A stretch of DNA of 64,000 nucleotides from NCBI GenBank assembly GCA_028875855.1, contig JAGWVA010000001.1, positions 1 through 64,000 on the forward strand. The letters are read 5' to 3'. The translations under genes and the position numbers were made by a program. Positions 1 through 11,587 of the stretch are shown here, in pieces. Every line of letters begins with the position of its first letter. Position 1 is the stretch's first letter. Origin of the DNA: Paracoccaceae bacterium (lineage in GTDB: Bacteria > Pseudomonadota > Alphaproteobacteria > Rhodobacterales > Rhodobacteraceae). Below the pieces are notes generated by a model. It was not told the DNA's origin, ran no database searches, and saw nothing but the letters and a program-made list of their open reading frames with translations.

Positions 1-3
1 CCG

Positions 4-1158
4 TCACACCGGCAGCGCGCGTTCCACCAGCCGGGCGAAGAAGCTTGCCCCGATCGGGGCCGCGGCATCGTTGAAGTCAAAGGTCGTTTCGTGCACCATC
101 GGCCCCTTGCCCTGCCCGAGGAACAGGAACGCCCCCGGCCGCGCGGCCAGCATGGCGCCGAAATCCTCGCCGCCCATGTGGGGATGCGGCGCGATCTCGA
201 CGGCGCCCGTCACCTCGCGCGCCACCTCGACCGCGAAATCGGTCTCGGCCGCGTGGTTCACCGTGGGATCGAGGTCGATGGAGCCGCCGATCTCGACGCT
301 GACGCCCATCGCCGCCGCCACGCCCTCGCAGACCTCGCGGATGCGCCGGCGCAAGAGGTCGCGCGTCTCGACCGAAAAGCTGCGGATCGTGCCGCGCAGC
401 CGCGCCTCGGCCGGGATCACGTTGAAGGCGGCCCCGGCCTCCAGCGCGCAGATCGACAGCACCGCCTCCTCCTCCGCCGCGACGTTGCGCCCGACGATGG
501 TTTGAAGCGCATTGCCCATCACCAGGAGCGCCGCCACCGGATCGGCCGCCTTCTGCGGATAGGCCCCATGCCCGCCCCGGCCCCGGACCGTCACGTCGAA
601 CTCTCCCACCGCGGCCATGAGCGGCCCCGACCGGGTCGAGAAGACGCCAAGATCGTGCTGCGGCGAGGTGTGGATGCCCCAGACCCGCTCTACGCCGAAG
701 CGGTCCATCAGCCCGTCGGCCAGCATCGCCTTCGCGCCCTCGCCCGTCTCCTCCGCCGGTTGGAAGACCAGCACCACCGTGCCCGCGAAATTCCGCGTGG
801 CGGCAAGGTATTTTGCGGCGCCCAGCAGCATCGTCGTATGCCCGTCATGGCCGCAGGCATGCATCCGCCCTGCCACGGTCGAGGCGTGATCCGCCCCCGT
901 CGCCTCATGCATCGGCAGCGCGTCCATGTCGGCGCGCAGACCGATGGCGGGGCCTGACGCACGGCCCCGGATGATCCCGACGACCCCGGTGCGCCCCACG
1001 CCCTCGTGCACCTCGTCCACGCCGAAGTCCCGCAGCCGGGCCGCGACGAAGGCCGCCGTCTCGCGGCACTCCATCCCGATCTCGGGGTTCATGTGCAGGT
1101 GGTGGCGCCAGGCCGTCATCTCGGCGGCGCTGGCGGCGATGGAGTTCAGAACGGCCAT
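4..1158 (-). CDS. M20 family amidohydrolase (hippurate hydrolase/aminoacylase-like)
   Basis: Predicted cytoplasmic zinc metallopeptidase-like amidohydrolase of 384 residues that would cleave N-acyl amino acids or related amides. The M20 metal-site motifs are present: ADMDALP near residue 76, HACGHDGH near 100, the EE pair of PAEETGEG near 137 and HMGGEDFG near 328. Length is normal for the HipO/IAA-amino-acid hydrolase group. A longer reading frame extends upstream, but the start at MAVLNSIA fits the family and avoids overlapping the divergent mazG leader. The stop codon is at 4-6, so the gene is complete. The family does not predict the exact acyl substrate. Confidence 0.9.
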   Translation of the reverse strand: MAVLNSIAASAAEMTAWRHHLHMNPEIGMECRETAAFVAARLRDFGVDEVHEGVGRTGVVGIIRGRASGPAIGLRADMDALPMHEATGADHASTVAGRMHACGHDGHTTMLLGAAKYLAATRNFAGTVVLVFQPAEETGEGAKAMLADGLMDRFGVERVWGIHTSPQHDLGVFSTRSGPLMAAVGEFDVTVRGRGGHGAYPQKAADPVAALLVMGNALQTIVGRNVAAEEEAVLSICALEAGAAFNVIPAEARLRGTIRSFSVETRDLLRRRIREVCEGVAAAMGVSVEIGGSIDLDPTVNHAAETDFAVEVAREVTGAVEIAPHPHMGGEDFGAMLAARPGAFLFLGQGKGPMVHETTFDFNDAAAPIGASFFARLVERALPV

Positions 1159-1217
1159 TGGACTCTCCGGTGCGATCAGGGATAGTCCGAGGGAAGCCCA
1201 GATTTCCGAGGATCGCA

Positions 1218-2048
1218 ATGCCCCATGACTCCGACGCCCTGATCCACGACCCGCAGGGCGGCATGGCCCGCCTGGTCGAAATCATGCGCCGCCTGCGCGA
1301 CCCGAAGACCGGCTGCCCCTGGGACGTGGAACAGGACTTCGCCACCATCGCCCCCTACACGATCGAAGAAGCCTACGAGGTCGCCGACGCGATCGAACGC
1401 GAAGCCTGGGACGAGCTGCGGGGCGAACTGGGCGACCTGTTGTTCCAATCCGTCTTCCACGCCCAGATGGCGGCCGAGGCGGGGCATTTCACCTTCGACG
1501 ACGTGGTCAAAACCATCGCCGACAAGATGGTCGCCCGGCACCCCCACGTTTTCGGCGACGAAAGCTGCGACAAGTCGGCCGATCAGCAGACGGTGGACTG
1601 GGAACGCATGAAGGCGGCCGAGCGCGCGGCCAGGGCGCAGACGGGCGTGTTGGACGGGGTGGCCGTGGGCCTGCCCGCCCTGCTGCGCGCGCTGAAGCTG
1701 CAAAACCGCGCCGCGCGCGTGGGCTTCGACTGGCCCTCGACCACCGAGGTGCTCGACAAGATCACCGAAGAAGCCCGCGAACTCGTCGAGGCGCGCGACA
1801 CCCTTTCGCCCGAGGAACAGGCCGAGGAAATGGGGGACCTGTTGTTCGTCATGGCCAACCTCGCCCGCCACCTGAAGATCGACCCCGAGGCCGCGCTGCG
1901 CGCCGCGAACGCCAAATTCACCCGCCGCTTCCGCCATATCGAGGCGGAACTGGCGAAGACGGGCCGCCGCCCCGAAGACAGCACGCTCGCGGAAATGGAT
2001 GCACTCTGGAACGCCGCCAAAGCCCTTGAAAAGACGGCGAAAGCCTGA
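1218..2048 (+). CDS. mazG: Nucleoside triphosphate pyrophosphohydrolase MazG
   Basis: A 276-residue protein with two MazG helical domains. The N-terminal one carries GCPWDVEQD and the EEAYE-xx-D metal-binding helix. The second has EEAREL and EEMGDLLFVMANL. MazG hydrolyses NTPs and dNTPs to the monophosphate plus pyrophosphate and is thought to clean the nucleotide pool. The start at MPHDSDAL is preferred to the ATG 60 bases upstream because a GAGGA ribosome-binding sequence precedes it and family members begin near this point. Divergent from the M20 hydrolase, with about 60 bases between the starts. Confidence 0.95.
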   Translation: MPHDSDALIHDPQGGMARLVEIMRRLRDPKTGCPWDVEQDFATIAPYTIEEAYEVADAIEREAWDELRGELGDLLFQSVFHAQMAAEAGHFTFDDVVKTIADKMVARHPHVFGDESCDKSADQQTVDWERMKAAERAARAQTGVLDGVAVGLPALLRALKLQNRAARVGFDWPSTTEVLDKITEEARELVEARDTLSPEEQAEEMGDLLFVMANLARHLKIDPEAALRAANAKFTRRFRHIEAELAKTGRRPEDSTLAEMDALWNAAKALEKTAKA

Positions 2049-2061
2049 CGTCCCCTTCTTT

Positions 2062-2097
2062 CTGGCGCAAATATCCCCGCCGGAGGCTCCGCCCTCT
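2062..2097 (+). repeat. Dispersed ATATCC-box intergenic repeat, partial copy
   Basis: Contains the GGCGCAAATATCCCCGCCGGAG core shared with four other intergenic copies (near 5765, 10895, 21243 and 52440) but lacks the long G-run/C-run hairpin. It lies between mazG and the nucleoside hydrolase gene. Confidence 0.5.
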
Positions 2098-2183
2098 CCG
2101 CCGCGCCCGGACGTCGGGACAAGGCGCACCCACTCGACAATCCCCGTGCCATCCGCTTTCCTGCCGCCGAACAGGAGGCGCGC

Positions 2184-3125
2184 ATGACCGCACGGAAAAT
2201 CATCATCGACACCGACCCCGGACAGGACGACGCCGTCGCCATCCTTCTGGCGCTGGCCAGCCCCGAAGAGGTCGAGGTTCTGGGCATCACGGCGGTGGCG
2301 GGCAACGTGCCCCTGCCGCTGACCGCAAAGAACGCGAGGATCGTCTGCGAACTCGCTGGAAAACCTGACACAAAGGTCTTTGCCGGCTGCGACGCGCCGC
2401 TGTCGCGCAAGCTGGTCACGGCGGAACATGTCCACGGCAAGACCGGCCTCGACGGCCCCGTCCTGCCCGACCCGACCATGCCCCTTCAGGACGCCCATGC
2501 CGTCGATTTCATCATCGACACCCTGCGGTCAGAGGCGCCGGGCACGGTCACGCTCTGCCCGCTCGGGCCGCTCACGAACATCGCCACGGCGATCCGGAAG
2601 GCCCCCGACATCGTGGCCCGCATTCAGGAAATCGTCCTGATGGGCGGCGCCTATTTCGAGGTGGGCAACATCACGCCTGCGGCCGAATTCAACATCTATG
2701 TCGATCCAGAAGCCGCTGATATCGTGTTCAAATCCGGCGCCCCCCTGACGGTGATGCCGCTCGATGTCACGCACAAGGCCCTGACCACCCGACCGCGCAT
2801 CGAGGCGTTCCGCGCGCTCGGGACCGAGCCCGGCCGCATGGTCGCCGAATGGACCGATTTCTTCGAACGCTTCGACATGGAGAAATATGGAAGCCAGGGC
2901 GCGCCGCTCCATGACCCCTGCGTTATCGCCTACCTGATCCGGCCCGACCTCTTCTCTGGCCGCCACATCAACGTGATGATCGAGACGGCGGGAGACTTCA
3001 CGCTCGGCATGACGGTGGCCGACTGGTGGCGAGTCACAGGCCGCGCGCCCAATGCGATGTTCATGGGCGATGTGGATGCCGACGGCTTCTTCGCGCTTCT
3101 GACCGACCGGATCGGAAGGCTCTAG
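2184..3125 (+). CDS. Inosine-uridine preferring nucleoside hydrolase family protein
   Basis: A 313-residue N-ribohydrolase that would release the base from a ribonucleoside for salvage. The calcium-binding signature DTDPGQDDA sits at residues 8-16. Other family marks are the MGGAYFEVGNITPAAEFN loop near residue 152 and HDPCVIAYLI near 240, which supplies the active-site His-Asp. The start has a strong AGGAGG ribosome-binding site. One base separates the stop from the next start, so it is probably co-transcribed with the GFA-type gene. Which nucleoside is preferred cannot be read from the sequence. Confidence 0.93.
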   Translation: MTARKIIIDTDPGQDDAVAILLALASPEEVEVLGITAVAGNVPLPLTAKNARIVCELAGKPDTKVFAGCDAPLSRKLVTAEHVHGKTGLDGPVLPDPTMPLQDAHAVDFIIDTLRSEAPGTVTLCPLGPLTNIATAIRKAPDIVARIQEIVLMGGAYFEVGNITPAAEFNIYVDPEAADIVFKSGAPLTVMPLDVTHKALTTRPRIEAFRALGTEPGRMVAEWTDFFERFDMEKYGSQGAPLHDPCVIAYLIRPDLFSGRHINVMIETAGDFTLGMTVADWWRVTGRAPNAMFMGDVDADGFFALLTDRIGRL

Positions 3126-3126
3126 C

Positions 3127-3531
3127 ATGGACGAGAACCCCGCCCCCGTGACCGGTGGTTGCCTCTGCGGCGGCGTCCGCATCGTCGCGCGCGGACACCC
3201 GTGGCGCGTCGGCCTCTGCCATTGCCTCGATTGCCGCAAGCACCACGGCGCGCTCTTTCACGCCTCGGCGGTCTTCCCGGCCGAGGCCGTCACCGTGACA
3301 GGCGAGACCCGCAGCTACCGGGGGCGCCACTTCTGCCCCACCTGCGGCTCCCCCGTCTTCGGACGCAGCGGCGACGAGACCGAGGTAAACCTTGGCGCGC
3401 TCGACGCCCCCGACCGCTTCAGGCCGACCTACGAGCTCTGGACGATCCGGCGCGAGGGCTGGCTGCCGCCCTTCCCGCTCGCGCATCATTACCCCCGCAA
3501 CCGGGCGGGCGAGGGCCGGACCGAGGACTGA
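3127..3531 (+). CDS. GFA family (CENP-V/GFA domain) zinc protein
   Basis: A 134-residue protein of the glutathione-dependent formaldehyde-activating fold. The zinc cysteines are visible as GGCLCGGVR near residue 11, [12 protein letters not shown] near 38 and [12 protein letters not shown] near 67. Many members have no proven formaldehyde activity, so I call the fold only. It starts one base after the nucleoside hydrolase stop codon, which suggests translational coupling. The next gene, selO, starts 58 bases downstream. Confidence 0.88.
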   Translation: MDENPAPVTGGCLCGGVRIVARGHPWRVGLCHCLDCRKHHGALFHASAVFPAEAVTVTGETRSYRGRHFCPTCGSPVFGRSGDETEVNLGALDAPDRFRPTYELWTIRREGWLPPFPLAHHYPRNRAGEGRTED

Positions 3532-3589
3532 GGGGCGGCGCGGGCAGATGCCCCCTTCCTTCCCGCGCCCGACAGCCTATCTTGAGGCC

Positions 3590-5026
3590 ATGTTGCATTT
3601 CACCTTCGACAACAGCTACGCCCGCCTGCCCGACCGCTTTTACGCGCGCCTCGGCCCCACCCCGGTCGCCGCTCCCGGCCTGATCGCGGTGAACGAAGGC
3701 CTCGCCGCGCGCCTCGGCCTCGACGCCGCGGTGCTGGCGGCGCCCGAGGGGGTCGCCATGCTCGCCGGCAACGCCACCCCGCCGGGGGCCGAGCCGCTGG
3801 CGCAGGCCTATGCCGGGCACCAGTTCGGCAATTGGGTGCCGCAACTGGGCGACGGCCGCGCGATCCTGCTGGGCGAGATCGTGGCCCCCGACGGCGCGCG
3901 GTTCGACCTGCAACTGAAGGGCGCAGGTCCCACGCCGTTCTCGCGCCGGGGCGACGGGCGGGCGGGGCTCGGTCCGGTGATCCGCGAATACCTCGTCTCC
4001 GAGGCGATGCATGCGCTTGGCGTGCCCACCACCCGCGCGCTCGCCGCCGTTACCACGGGCGAGGAGATCCAGCGCGAGACACCCCTCCCCGGCGCGGTCC
4101 TTGCCCGCGTCGCCACCTCGCATCTGCGCGTCGGCACCTTCCAGTTCTTCGCCGCCCGGCAGGACACCGAGGCGCTGCGGCTGCTGACCGACCAAGCCAT
4201 CGCGCGCCACTATCCGCAGGCCGACGGGCCGCTCGGCCTCCTGCACGCGGCCGTCGCCGCGCAGGGGCGGCTGGTCGCGCAATGGATGGCGCTCGGCTTC
4301 ATCCACGGGGTGATGAACACCGACAACGCCCATGTCGGCGGCCTGACGATCGACTACGGGCCCTGCGCCTTCATGGACGACTACCACCCCGCCCGCGTCT
4401 TTTCCTCGATCGACCGCTTTGGCCGCTATGCCTACCAGAACCAGCCGCAGATCGCGGTCTGGAACATGGCGCAGCTCGCCTCCTGCCTGCTGCCCCTGAT
4501 CGCGCCCGAGCGCGAGGCCGCCATCGAGGCCGCGACCGAGGCCGTCAACGCCTTCGCCGCCGCCTATGAAGGCGCATGGCTCGACCGCTTCCGCGCCAAG
4601 ATCGGCCTGACCACCGCGGACGAAGGCGACGCCGACCTGATCCAGTCGCTGCTCGGACGGATGACGACGCTTGGCGCGGATTTCACCCGCACCTTCCGCG
4701 GCCTTGCCACCGGGCAGGCGCGCGCGGAATTCACCGAGGCCGAGGCCTGGGACACCTGGGCCACCGACTGGCAGGCCCGCCTTGCGCGCGAGGGGCGGAC
4801 CGTCGCCGATGCGCAGGCCCTGGCCCTGACGGTCAACCCCGCGATCATCCCGCGCAACCACCGCATCGAAGAGGCCATCGCCGCCGCGCTCACCGGCGAC
4901 TACGCCCCCTTCCACCGCCTGAACGCCGCGCTCGCCGCGCCCTTCACCCTGCGCGACGGCGACGAAGACCTCACGCTCCCGCCCCGCCCGGAGGAGGCGG
5001 TGCGCACGACCTTCTGCGGCACATGA
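3590..5026 (+). CDS. selO: Protein adenylyltransferase SelO (YdiU family)
   Basis: A 478-residue pseudokinase-fold enzyme that transfers AMP from ATP to protein hydroxyl groups. Family motifs are [18 protein letters not shown] (nucleotide-binding region), [17 protein letters not shown], and the catalytic and metal-binding segment [16 protein letters not shown] with FMDDY. The C-terminus ends FCGT, as in bacterial homologues that lack selenocysteine. Start chosen at [10 protein letters not shown], the conserved N-terminus; the upstream extension is out of family. The stop overlaps the next start in an ATGA junction. Known members are linked to redox stress. Confidence 0.95.
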   Translation: MLHFTFDNSYARLPDRFYARLGPTPVAAPGLIAVNEGLAARLGLDAAVLAAPEGVAMLAGNATPPGAEPLAQAYAGHQFGNWVPQLGDGRAILLGEIVAPDGARFDLQLKGAGPTPFSRRGDGRAGLGPVIREYLVSEAMHALGVPTTRALAAVTTGEEIQRETPLPGAVLARVATSHLRVGTFQFFAARQDTEALRLLTDQAIARHYPQADGPLGLLHAAVAAQGRLVAQWMALGFIHGVMNTDNAHVGGLTIDYGPCAFMDDYHPARVFSSIDRFGRYAYQNQPQIAVWNMAQLASCLLPLIAPEREAAIEAATEAVNAFAAAYEGAWLDRFRAKIGLTTADEGDADLIQSLLGRMTTLGADFTRTFRGLATGQARAEFTEAEAWDTWATDWQARLAREGRTVADAQALALTVNPAIIPRNHRIEEAIAAALTGDYAPFHRLNAALAAPFTLRDGDEDLTLPPRPEEAVRTTFCGT

Positions 5027-5754
5027 TGATGACGCCCGCGCTTGCCCCCCCAGCGGATGGCGCCCTGCGCGTGGCCTCATGGAACATCCGCAAATGCCTC
5101 GGGATCGACCGCCGGCGCGACCCCGACCGCACCCTGCGCGTGATCGAGGCGAGCGGCGCCGATGTCATGGTGCTGCAGGAAAGCGACCGCCGCATCGCCC
5201 CGCGCCCCGCCGCCCTGCCGCCCGGCCTGATCGCCGAGAAAAGCGCCTATGCCCCCCTGCCGCTGGGCCAGAGCGCGGTCAGCCTCGGCTGGCACGGCAA
5301 TGCGATCCTCGTGCGGCCGGGGCTGGCGCTCGATGCGGTGCACCGCCTCGACCTGCCCTCGTTCGAGCCGCGCGGCGCGGTGGCGGCGGACCTGCACCGC
5401 GACGGCCTGCCCTTCCGCATCGTCGGCGTCCATCTCGGCCTGCGGGGCGCGGACCGGCTGCGCCAGTTGGGCCGGCTCGCCGACTGGATCGCGCGCCAGC
5501 CGCCGCGCCCGACGCTGATCCTTGGCGATTTCAACGAATGGTCGCCGCATGCGCCCTTTCCGCCGCTCGCCCCCGGCTTTCACGTCATCGCCCCGGGGCC
5601 GAGCTACCACGCCCGCCTGCGCCTTGCGCCGCTCGACCGCATCGCGCTCAGCCATGGCATAAAGGCCCATGCCGTGGGCCTGATGGACGAGGGCGAGGCC
5701 GCGCGCGCCTCCGATCACCTGCCGATCTGGGCAGACGTGAAGATCGCCCCCTAA
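5023..5754 (+). CDS. Endonuclease/exonuclease/phosphatase family protein
   Basis: A 243-residue protein of the DNase I/AP-endonuclease-like fold. Visible motifs are ASWNIRKC near residue 17, VLQESD near 48 (metal-binding Glu), [11 protein letters not shown] near 137, LGDFNEW near 167 (catalytic Asp-Asn), and [10 protein letters not shown] at the C-terminus (catalytic Asp-His). It overlaps selO by four bases. Three consecutive ATG codons start at 5023 and any could be used. The family covers nucleases, lipid phosphatases and sphingomyelinases, so the substrate is unknown. There is no signal peptide. Confidence 0.88.
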   Translation: MMMTPALAPPADGALRVASWNIRKCLGIDRRRDPDRTLRVIEASGADVMVLQESDRRIAPRPAALPPGLIAEKSAYAPLPLGQSAVSLGWHGNAILVRPGLALDAVHRLDLPSFEPRGAVAADLHRDGLPFRIVGVHLGLRGADRLRQLGRLADWIARQPPRPTLILGDFNEWSPHAPFPPLAPGFHVIAPGPSYHARLRLAPLDRIALSHGIKAHAVGLMDEGEAARASDHLPIWADVKIAP

Positions 5755-5764
5755 CCCTTTCACT

Positions 5765-5806
5765 TTGGCACAAATATCCCGGGGGTGCGGGGGCAGCGCC
5801 CCCGCG
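5765..5806 (+). repeat. Dispersed ATATCC-box repeat with GC hairpin
   Basis: A TTGGCACAAATATCCC core is followed by GGGGGTG and a perfect 8-bp hairpin, GCGGGGGC-AGC-GCCCCCGC. It sits between convergent genes. Read on the minus strand, the hairpin is followed by CACCCCCGGGATATTTG, so it may act as the terminator for the EamA gene or as a bidirectional one. Confidence 0.7.
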
Positions 5807-5807
5807 A

Positions 5808-6698
5808 CTACCCGGCCTTGGGCGCGCGCGTGATCAGCACGATCCCCACCGCCACCATCGCCGCCGCAAGCAGGATCGCGGCCGAGATCGGCTCGCCCAG
5901 CAAGAGCCAGCCAAAGCCCATGCTCAGGATCGGGGTCAGAAAGGAAAAGCTCGACACCGTCGAGGCGGGATAGACCGACAGAAGCCACAGCCACAGGATG
6001 AAGCCCGCCGCGACCACGACCACGATCTGGAACAGCAAGCCCCCGACCGCGAGCCATGTGAGGTCCCGCACCAGCGGCCCGAAAAAGATCGAGGCCGCGA
6101 TCAGCACGGGGCCCGAGACGCCCACCATCCACAAAAGCTGCATGTCGGGGCGCACCCGCGCCATCGCCGAGGCGCGCGACAGGAACGCCACCCCCGCCCA
6201 GGCCAGCGCGCCGCCAAGCGCGAGAAGATCGCCCGAGACGCTCGCCTGCCCATGCCCCGCGCCGCGATGGAGAAGCGCCCAGGCCACGCCCGCGAAGGCC
6301 AGCGCAAGGCCCATGGCCTTGAGCCAGGTGATCCGCTCGCCCGGCAGGCCGTAATGCGCGGCAATCGACAGCCAGAGCGGCATGGAATAGAAGATGATCG
6401 AGCTGCGCACCACCGTCGTGCGATCCAAGGCCATGAAAAGGCACAGGAATTCGGCCGAGAACACCAGCCCGATCAGCACCCCCGCCCCGACCGTTCCCGG
6501 CGCGATCCGGGGCGGGCGCCCCTGCCAGACCATCCAGCCCCAGATGCAGACAAAGGCGCCAAGCGAGCGCAGCCCGGCGAAGAATACCGGCTGCAATCCG
6601 GCATCCACCACCTTGATGACGACCTGATTGATGCCGAACAGCACCGCCGACAGGGTCAGCAGCGCCACCCCGACACCGTCCAGCCGATCCTTGCGCAT
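5808..6698 (-). CDS. DMT superfamily (EamA) transporter
   Basis: A 296-residue inner-membrane protein made almost entirely of hydrophobic helices, consistent with ten transmembrane segments in two EamA repeats. The second repeat begins near residue 150. EamA members usually export small metabolites such as amino acids or purine analogues; the substrate cannot be predicted. The sequence starts MRKDRLDGVGVALLT and ends in a basic tail. Convergent with the endonuclease/phosphatase gene, with a dispersed repeat between the two stops. Confidence 0.92.
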   Translation of the reverse strand: MRKDRLDGVGVALLTLSAVLFGINQVVIKVVDAGLQPVFFAGLRSLGAFVCIWGWMVWQGRPPRIAPGTVGAGVLIGLVFSAEFLCLFMALDRTTVVRSSIIFYSMPLWLSIAAHYGLPGERITWLKAMGLALAFAGVAWALLHRGAGHGQASVSGDLLALGGALAWAGVAFLSRASAMARVRPDMQLLWMVGVSGPVLIAASIFFGPLVRDLTWLAVGGLLFQIVVVVAAGFILWLWLLSVYPASTVSSFSFLTPILSMGFGWLLLGEPISAAILLAAAMVAVGIVLITRAPKAG

Positions 6699-8293
<1,595 letters not shown>

Positions 8294-8319
8294 GGCGGAA
8301 CGACCGCGCAGAACCGATG

Positions 8320-8350
8320 GGCCCTTCCCCGGTCACGGGGGAGGGCCTTT
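8320..8350 (+). terminator. Intrinsic terminator of eno
   Basis: An 11-bp stem (8320-8330 with 8337-8347, one G-T pair) and a 6-base loop are followed by TTTC, 27 bases after the eno stop codon. Confidence 0.85.
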
Positions 8351-8413
8351 CAGTCTGGAGGGGCCCGGAGCAAGGGCAGCGCCCGTCCGTCAGCCGAACG
8401 AGACAGAAGCCCC

Positions 8414-9526
8414 CTATCCGCCCGGGCGGCTGATCCGTCCGCCGCCCACGGCCGCGCCGACCCCGGTCGTTGTCGGGCAGGAGGTCGGCAGGCCGCGCAG
8501 CACCCGCACGGCAAGGAAGGCGAAGGCCTGCGCCTCCAGCATGTCGCCATCCAGCCCCGCCTCTTCCACCGGCAGCAGCGGGAAGGGCAGGCGCGCCGCG
8601 ATCATCTGCATCAGCGTTGCATTGTGCCGCCCCCCGCCCGCGACCAGCATCCCCTCGACCGGCGCGGGGAAATGCTCGACCGCGGCGGCGACAGCGGCGG
8701 CGGAGCAGGCCGTCAGCGTGGCGGCGGCATCGGCCTCCGACAGGTCCGCCACCGCCGTCAGCAGGCCCGCGAAGGCATCGCGATCCAGCGACTTCGGCGG
8801 CATCCTGCGGAAATAGGCCCCGCGCAGGAAATCCTCGACCACCGCCGCGTCCACGGCGCCCGATGCCGCCAGCGCCCCGCCGCGATCCTCGGCCAGACCG
8901 CGGCGTGCCTGCATCAGGTCGTTGATCGGCGCATTCGCGGGGCCGGTGTCGAAGGCCAGCAGCGCGCCGTCGTCCTCGGGCTTGCGCTTGCGCGGATCGA
9001 CCCATGTGACATTGCCGACCCCCCCGAGGTTGAGGAAGGCGATCGGCCCCTCGGCCCCGATGTGGCGGGCCAGCGCGAAATGGTAGAAGGGCGCGAGCGG
9101 CGCGCCCTGCCCGCCCAGCTTCACGTCCGAGGTACGGAAATCCCAGACCACCGGCAGGCCAAGCACCTCGGCCAGCACATCGCCGTCGCCCACCTGATGC
9201 GTGCCCCGCCCGCGCGGGTCATGCGCCAGCGTCTGGCCGTGAAAGCCCACCATCTCGACCGCGTCGAACCGGCTGAGCAGCTCGGCATGGGCGGTTTCGA
9301 CCACCTCGGCCGCCTCTGTCACGCCCGCCTCGCCGGGCCAGCGGCCAAGAGCCGCGCGCAGGGTGGCGCGTTCGGCATGGCTGTAGGGCCGGTAGTCGAA
9401 TTGCTCGAACGCCTCGATGCGTTCGCCATCCGTGACGACCACGGCGGCATCCACACCGTCGAGCGAGGTTCCCGACATCGTGCCCACCACCCGGATCGGT
9501 CCTTCGATCGCAGCCCTTCCGCGCAA
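8414..9526 (-). CDS. anmK: Anhydro-N-acetylmuramic acid kinase
   Basis: A 370-residue sugar kinase of the ASKHA fold that phosphorylates and opens 1,6-anhydro-MurNAc to MurNAc-6-phosphate in cell-wall recycling. Marks are the ATP-binding [14 protein letters not shown] near residue 15, [10 protein letters not shown] near 95, [12 protein letters not shown] near 171, and [13 protein letters not shown] near 190 holding the catalytic Asp. The C-terminus ends [18 protein letters not shown], close to the usual family ending. Divergent from tyrS with about 65 bases between starts. Confidence 0.96.
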   Translation of the reverse strand: MRGRAAIEGPIRVVGTMSGTSLDGVDAAVVVTDGERIEAFEQFDYRPYSHAERATLRAALGRWPGEAGVTEAAEVVETAHAELLSRFDAVEMVGFHGQTLAHDPRGRGTHQVGDGDVLAEVLGLPVVWDFRTSDVKLGGQGAPLAPFYHFALARHIGAEGPIAFLNLGGVGNVTWVDPRKRKPEDDGALLAFDTGPANAPINDLMQARRGLAEDRGGALAASGAVDAAVVEDFLRGAYFRRMPPKSLDRDAFAGLLTAVADLSEADAAATLTACSAAAVAAAVEHFPAPVEGMLVAGGGRHNATLMQMIAARLPFPLLPVEEAGLDGDMLEAQAFAFLAVRVLRGLPTSCPTTTGVGAAVGGGRISRPGG

Positions 9527-9590
9527 GTTCTTTCCCTTTCCCGAACGCCCCGCTATAGAGGGCGCGAGCCCGAGAATGGACGAAACGACG

Positions 9591-10838
9591 ATGACCTACC
9601 ACCCGAAATCAGACTTCCTGCGCGTGATGATGGAGCGCGGCTTTCTGGCCGACTGCACCGACTACCAGGGCCTTGACGAGGCCTGCGCCAAGGGCGTGGT
9701 TCCGGGCTATATCGGCTTTGACGCCACGGCGGCGTCGCTGCATGTGGGCAGCCTCATCCAGATCATGATGCTGCGCTGGCTGCAGAAATGCGGCGGCAAG
9801 CCCATCGTGCTGATGGGCGGGGGCACGACGAAGGTGGGCGACCCGTCCTTCCGCGCCGACGAACGCCCGCTTTTGTCGCCCGCGCAGATCGACGCCAACA
9901 TCGCCGGCATCAAGCGGGTCTTTTCGGCCTATGTCAGCTTCGGCGCGGCGCCGACGGATGCGCTGATGCTGAACAACGCCGAATGGCTGGACGATCTGAA
10001 CTACCTCGACTTCCTGCGCGACATCGGGCGGCATTTCTCGGTCAACCGGATGCTGTCGTTTGAATCGGTGAAATCGCGGCTGGACCGGGAACAATCCCTG
10101 TCCTTCCTCGAATTCAACTACATGATCCTGCAGGCCTATGACTTCCTTGAACTGAACCGCCGCTATGGCTGCCTGTTGCAGATGGGCGGGTCGGACCAGT
10201 GGGGCAACATCGTCAACGGGATCGACCTGACGCGCCGCGTTCTGGATCACGAGATCTACGGGCTGACCTCGCCGCTTCTGACCACGTCGGACGGCAAGAA
10301 GATGGGCAAGAGCCAGTCGGGCGCGGTCTGGCTGAACGGCGAGATGCTGAGCCCCTACGAATTCTGGCAGTTCTGGCGCAACACGACCGATGCCGATGTG
10401 GGCCGGTTCCTCAAGCTTTACACCGAGTTGCCGATCGAGGAATGCGAGCGTCTGGGCGCGCTTCAGGGGTCCGAGATCAACGCGGCCAAGGTGCGGCTGG
10501 CCAATGAGGTGACCGCGCTGCTGCACGGGCCCGAGGCGGCGGCGGCGGCCGAGGCCACGGCGCGCGAGGTCTTCGAGAAGGGCGGCGTGGGCGACGATCT
10601 TCCCAAGATCTCGCTCAGCGCAGCCGAGGTCGGCGAAGGCATCGCCAACACCGCGCTTTTCGTGCGGGCGGGCCTCGCCCCGTCGGGCAAGGAGGCCAAA
10701 CGCCTCTTTGCCGAGGGCGGCGCGCGGATCAACGACGAGATCGTGACCGAGCCACGGCTGATGACGCTGGAGGAACTGAGCGCGGGCCTGAAGCTTACCG
10801 CCGGCAAGAAGCGCCACGCGCTGGTGACGGTCGGCTGA
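9591..10838 (+). CDS. tyrS: Tyrosyl-tRNA synthetase
   Basis: A class I aminoacyl-tRNA synthetase of 415 residues that charges tRNA-Tyr. The HIGH-type motif reads HVGSLIQI near residue 50 and the KMSKS loop reads KKMGKSQSG near 235. The tyrosine and tRNA site GGSDQWGNI is near 197, and a C-terminal S4 RNA-binding domain starts near residue 345. The ATG at 9591 matches family N-termini ([11 protein letters not shown]). An in-frame ATG at 9576 would add five residues and cannot be excluded. A TATAG element lies at 9553, just upstream. Confidence 0.97.
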   Translation: MTYHPKSDFLRVMMERGFLADCTDYQGLDEACAKGVVPGYIGFDATAASLHVGSLIQIMMLRWLQKCGGKPIVLMGGGTTKVGDPSFRADERPLLSPAQIDANIAGIKRVFSAYVSFGAAPTDALMLNNAEWLDDLNYLDFLRDIGRHFSVNRMLSFESVKSRLDREQSLSFLEFNYMILQAYDFLELNRRYGCLLQMGGSDQWGNIVNGIDLTRRVLDHEIYGLTSPLLTTSDGKKMGKSQSGAVWLNGEMLSPYEFWQFWRNTTDADVGRFLKLYTELPIEECERLGALQGSEINAAKVRLANEVTALLHGPEAAAAAEATAREVFEKGGVGDDLPKISLSAAEVGEGIANTALFVRAGLAPSGKEAKRLFAEGGARINDEIVTEPRLMTLEELSAGLKLTAGKKRHALVTVG

Positions 10839-10861
10839 CACGCGGGCCTTCGGGCAAATGA

Positions 10862-10896
10862 AAACGCGGGGTCCGAGGGGCCCCGCGTTTGTCTTT
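10862..10896 (+). terminator. Intrinsic terminator of tyrS
   Basis: A perfect 10-bp stem, AAACGCGGGG paired with CCCCGCGTTT (10862-10871 with 10881-10890), then TTTGTCTTT. Confidence 0.85.
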
Positions 10897-10941
10897 CCGG
10901 CGCGTATATCCGCGTGGGTGCGGGGGCGGAAGGCCCCCGGG
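10897..10941 (+). repeat. Dispersed ATATCC-box repeat with GC hairpin
   Basis: A CCGGCGCGTATATCC core is followed by GTGGGTG and the hairpin CGGGGGC-GGAAG-GCCCCCG. It lies between the convergent tyrS and cyclophilin genes and has the same layout as the copies near 5765, 21243 and 52440. Confidence 0.65.
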
Positions 10942-10945
10942 TTCC

Positions 10946-11587
10946 CTATTGTTCGACCGTGACCTTGGCCATGTAATCGGGCTCCGAGGTCACCATCCCG
11001 TTCGGCCCCGTTCCGCGCTTGATCTTGTCCACCACATCCATGCCCGAGATCACATGCCCGAAGACGGTATATTGACCGTTCAGGTTGCTGTTGGGCTGGA
11101 ACATGATGAAGAACTGCGAATTGCCGCTGTTGGGATCGGAGGCCCGCGCCATCCCCACCGTGCCGCGCTTGAACGGCACGTTCGAGAATTCGGCCGGCAC
11201 GTCGGGCAGGGTCGATCCGCCCATGCCCGCATGGGACAGATCGCCCCCGCGCTTGCCGTATTTCACGTCGCCCGTCTGCGCCATGAACCCGTCGATCACG
11301 CGGTGGAAGACGACGCCGTCATAGGCGCCCTCTTTCGCAAGCTTGACGATCTGCGCCACCGTCTTGGGCGCGACCTTCGGCAGAAGGTCGATCACCACCG
11401 TCCCGTTGGCCTGCCCCGCGACCTGAATCACGAGGTGGGGGCCCTTGGTGTCCTTGAAGGGTTTGGCGTCCTTGTTGACGGCGGCCTGCGACATCGGGCT
11501 CGTGGCCCAGATCGCCAGCCCGAGGATCGCAAGCCCCGACGCCATCAGCCCGCCGAACAGAAGCGGGGAGCGCTTCGGCCTAGCCAT
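10946..11587 (-). CDS. Peptidyl-prolyl cis-trans isomerase, exported cyclophilin
   Basis: A 213-residue cyclophilin that speeds proline isomerisation during folding. The N-terminus MARPKRSPLLFGGLMASG runs into a hydrophobic stretch to about residue 30, read as a signal peptide or membrane anchor, so it probably acts in the periplasm. The cyclophilin core holds VVFHRVIDGFMAQTGD near residue 91, SQFFIMF near 155 and NGQYTVFGHV near 168. The start at 11587 overlaps the stop of the upstream paralogue by eight bases; an alternative start lies nine bases further upstream. It forms a two-gene operon with the cytosolic cyclophilin. Confidence 0.93.
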   Translation of the reverse strand: MARPKRSPLLFGGLMASGLAILGLAIWATSPMSQAAVNKDAKPFKDTKGPHLVIQVAGQANGTVVIDLLPKVAPKTVAQIVKLAKEGAYDGVVFHRVIDGFMAQTGDVKYGKRGGDLSHAGMGGSTLPDVPAEFSNVPFKRGTVGMARASDPNSGNSQFFIMFQPNSNLNGQYTVFGHVISGMDVVDKIKRGTGPNGMVTSEPDYMAKVTVEQ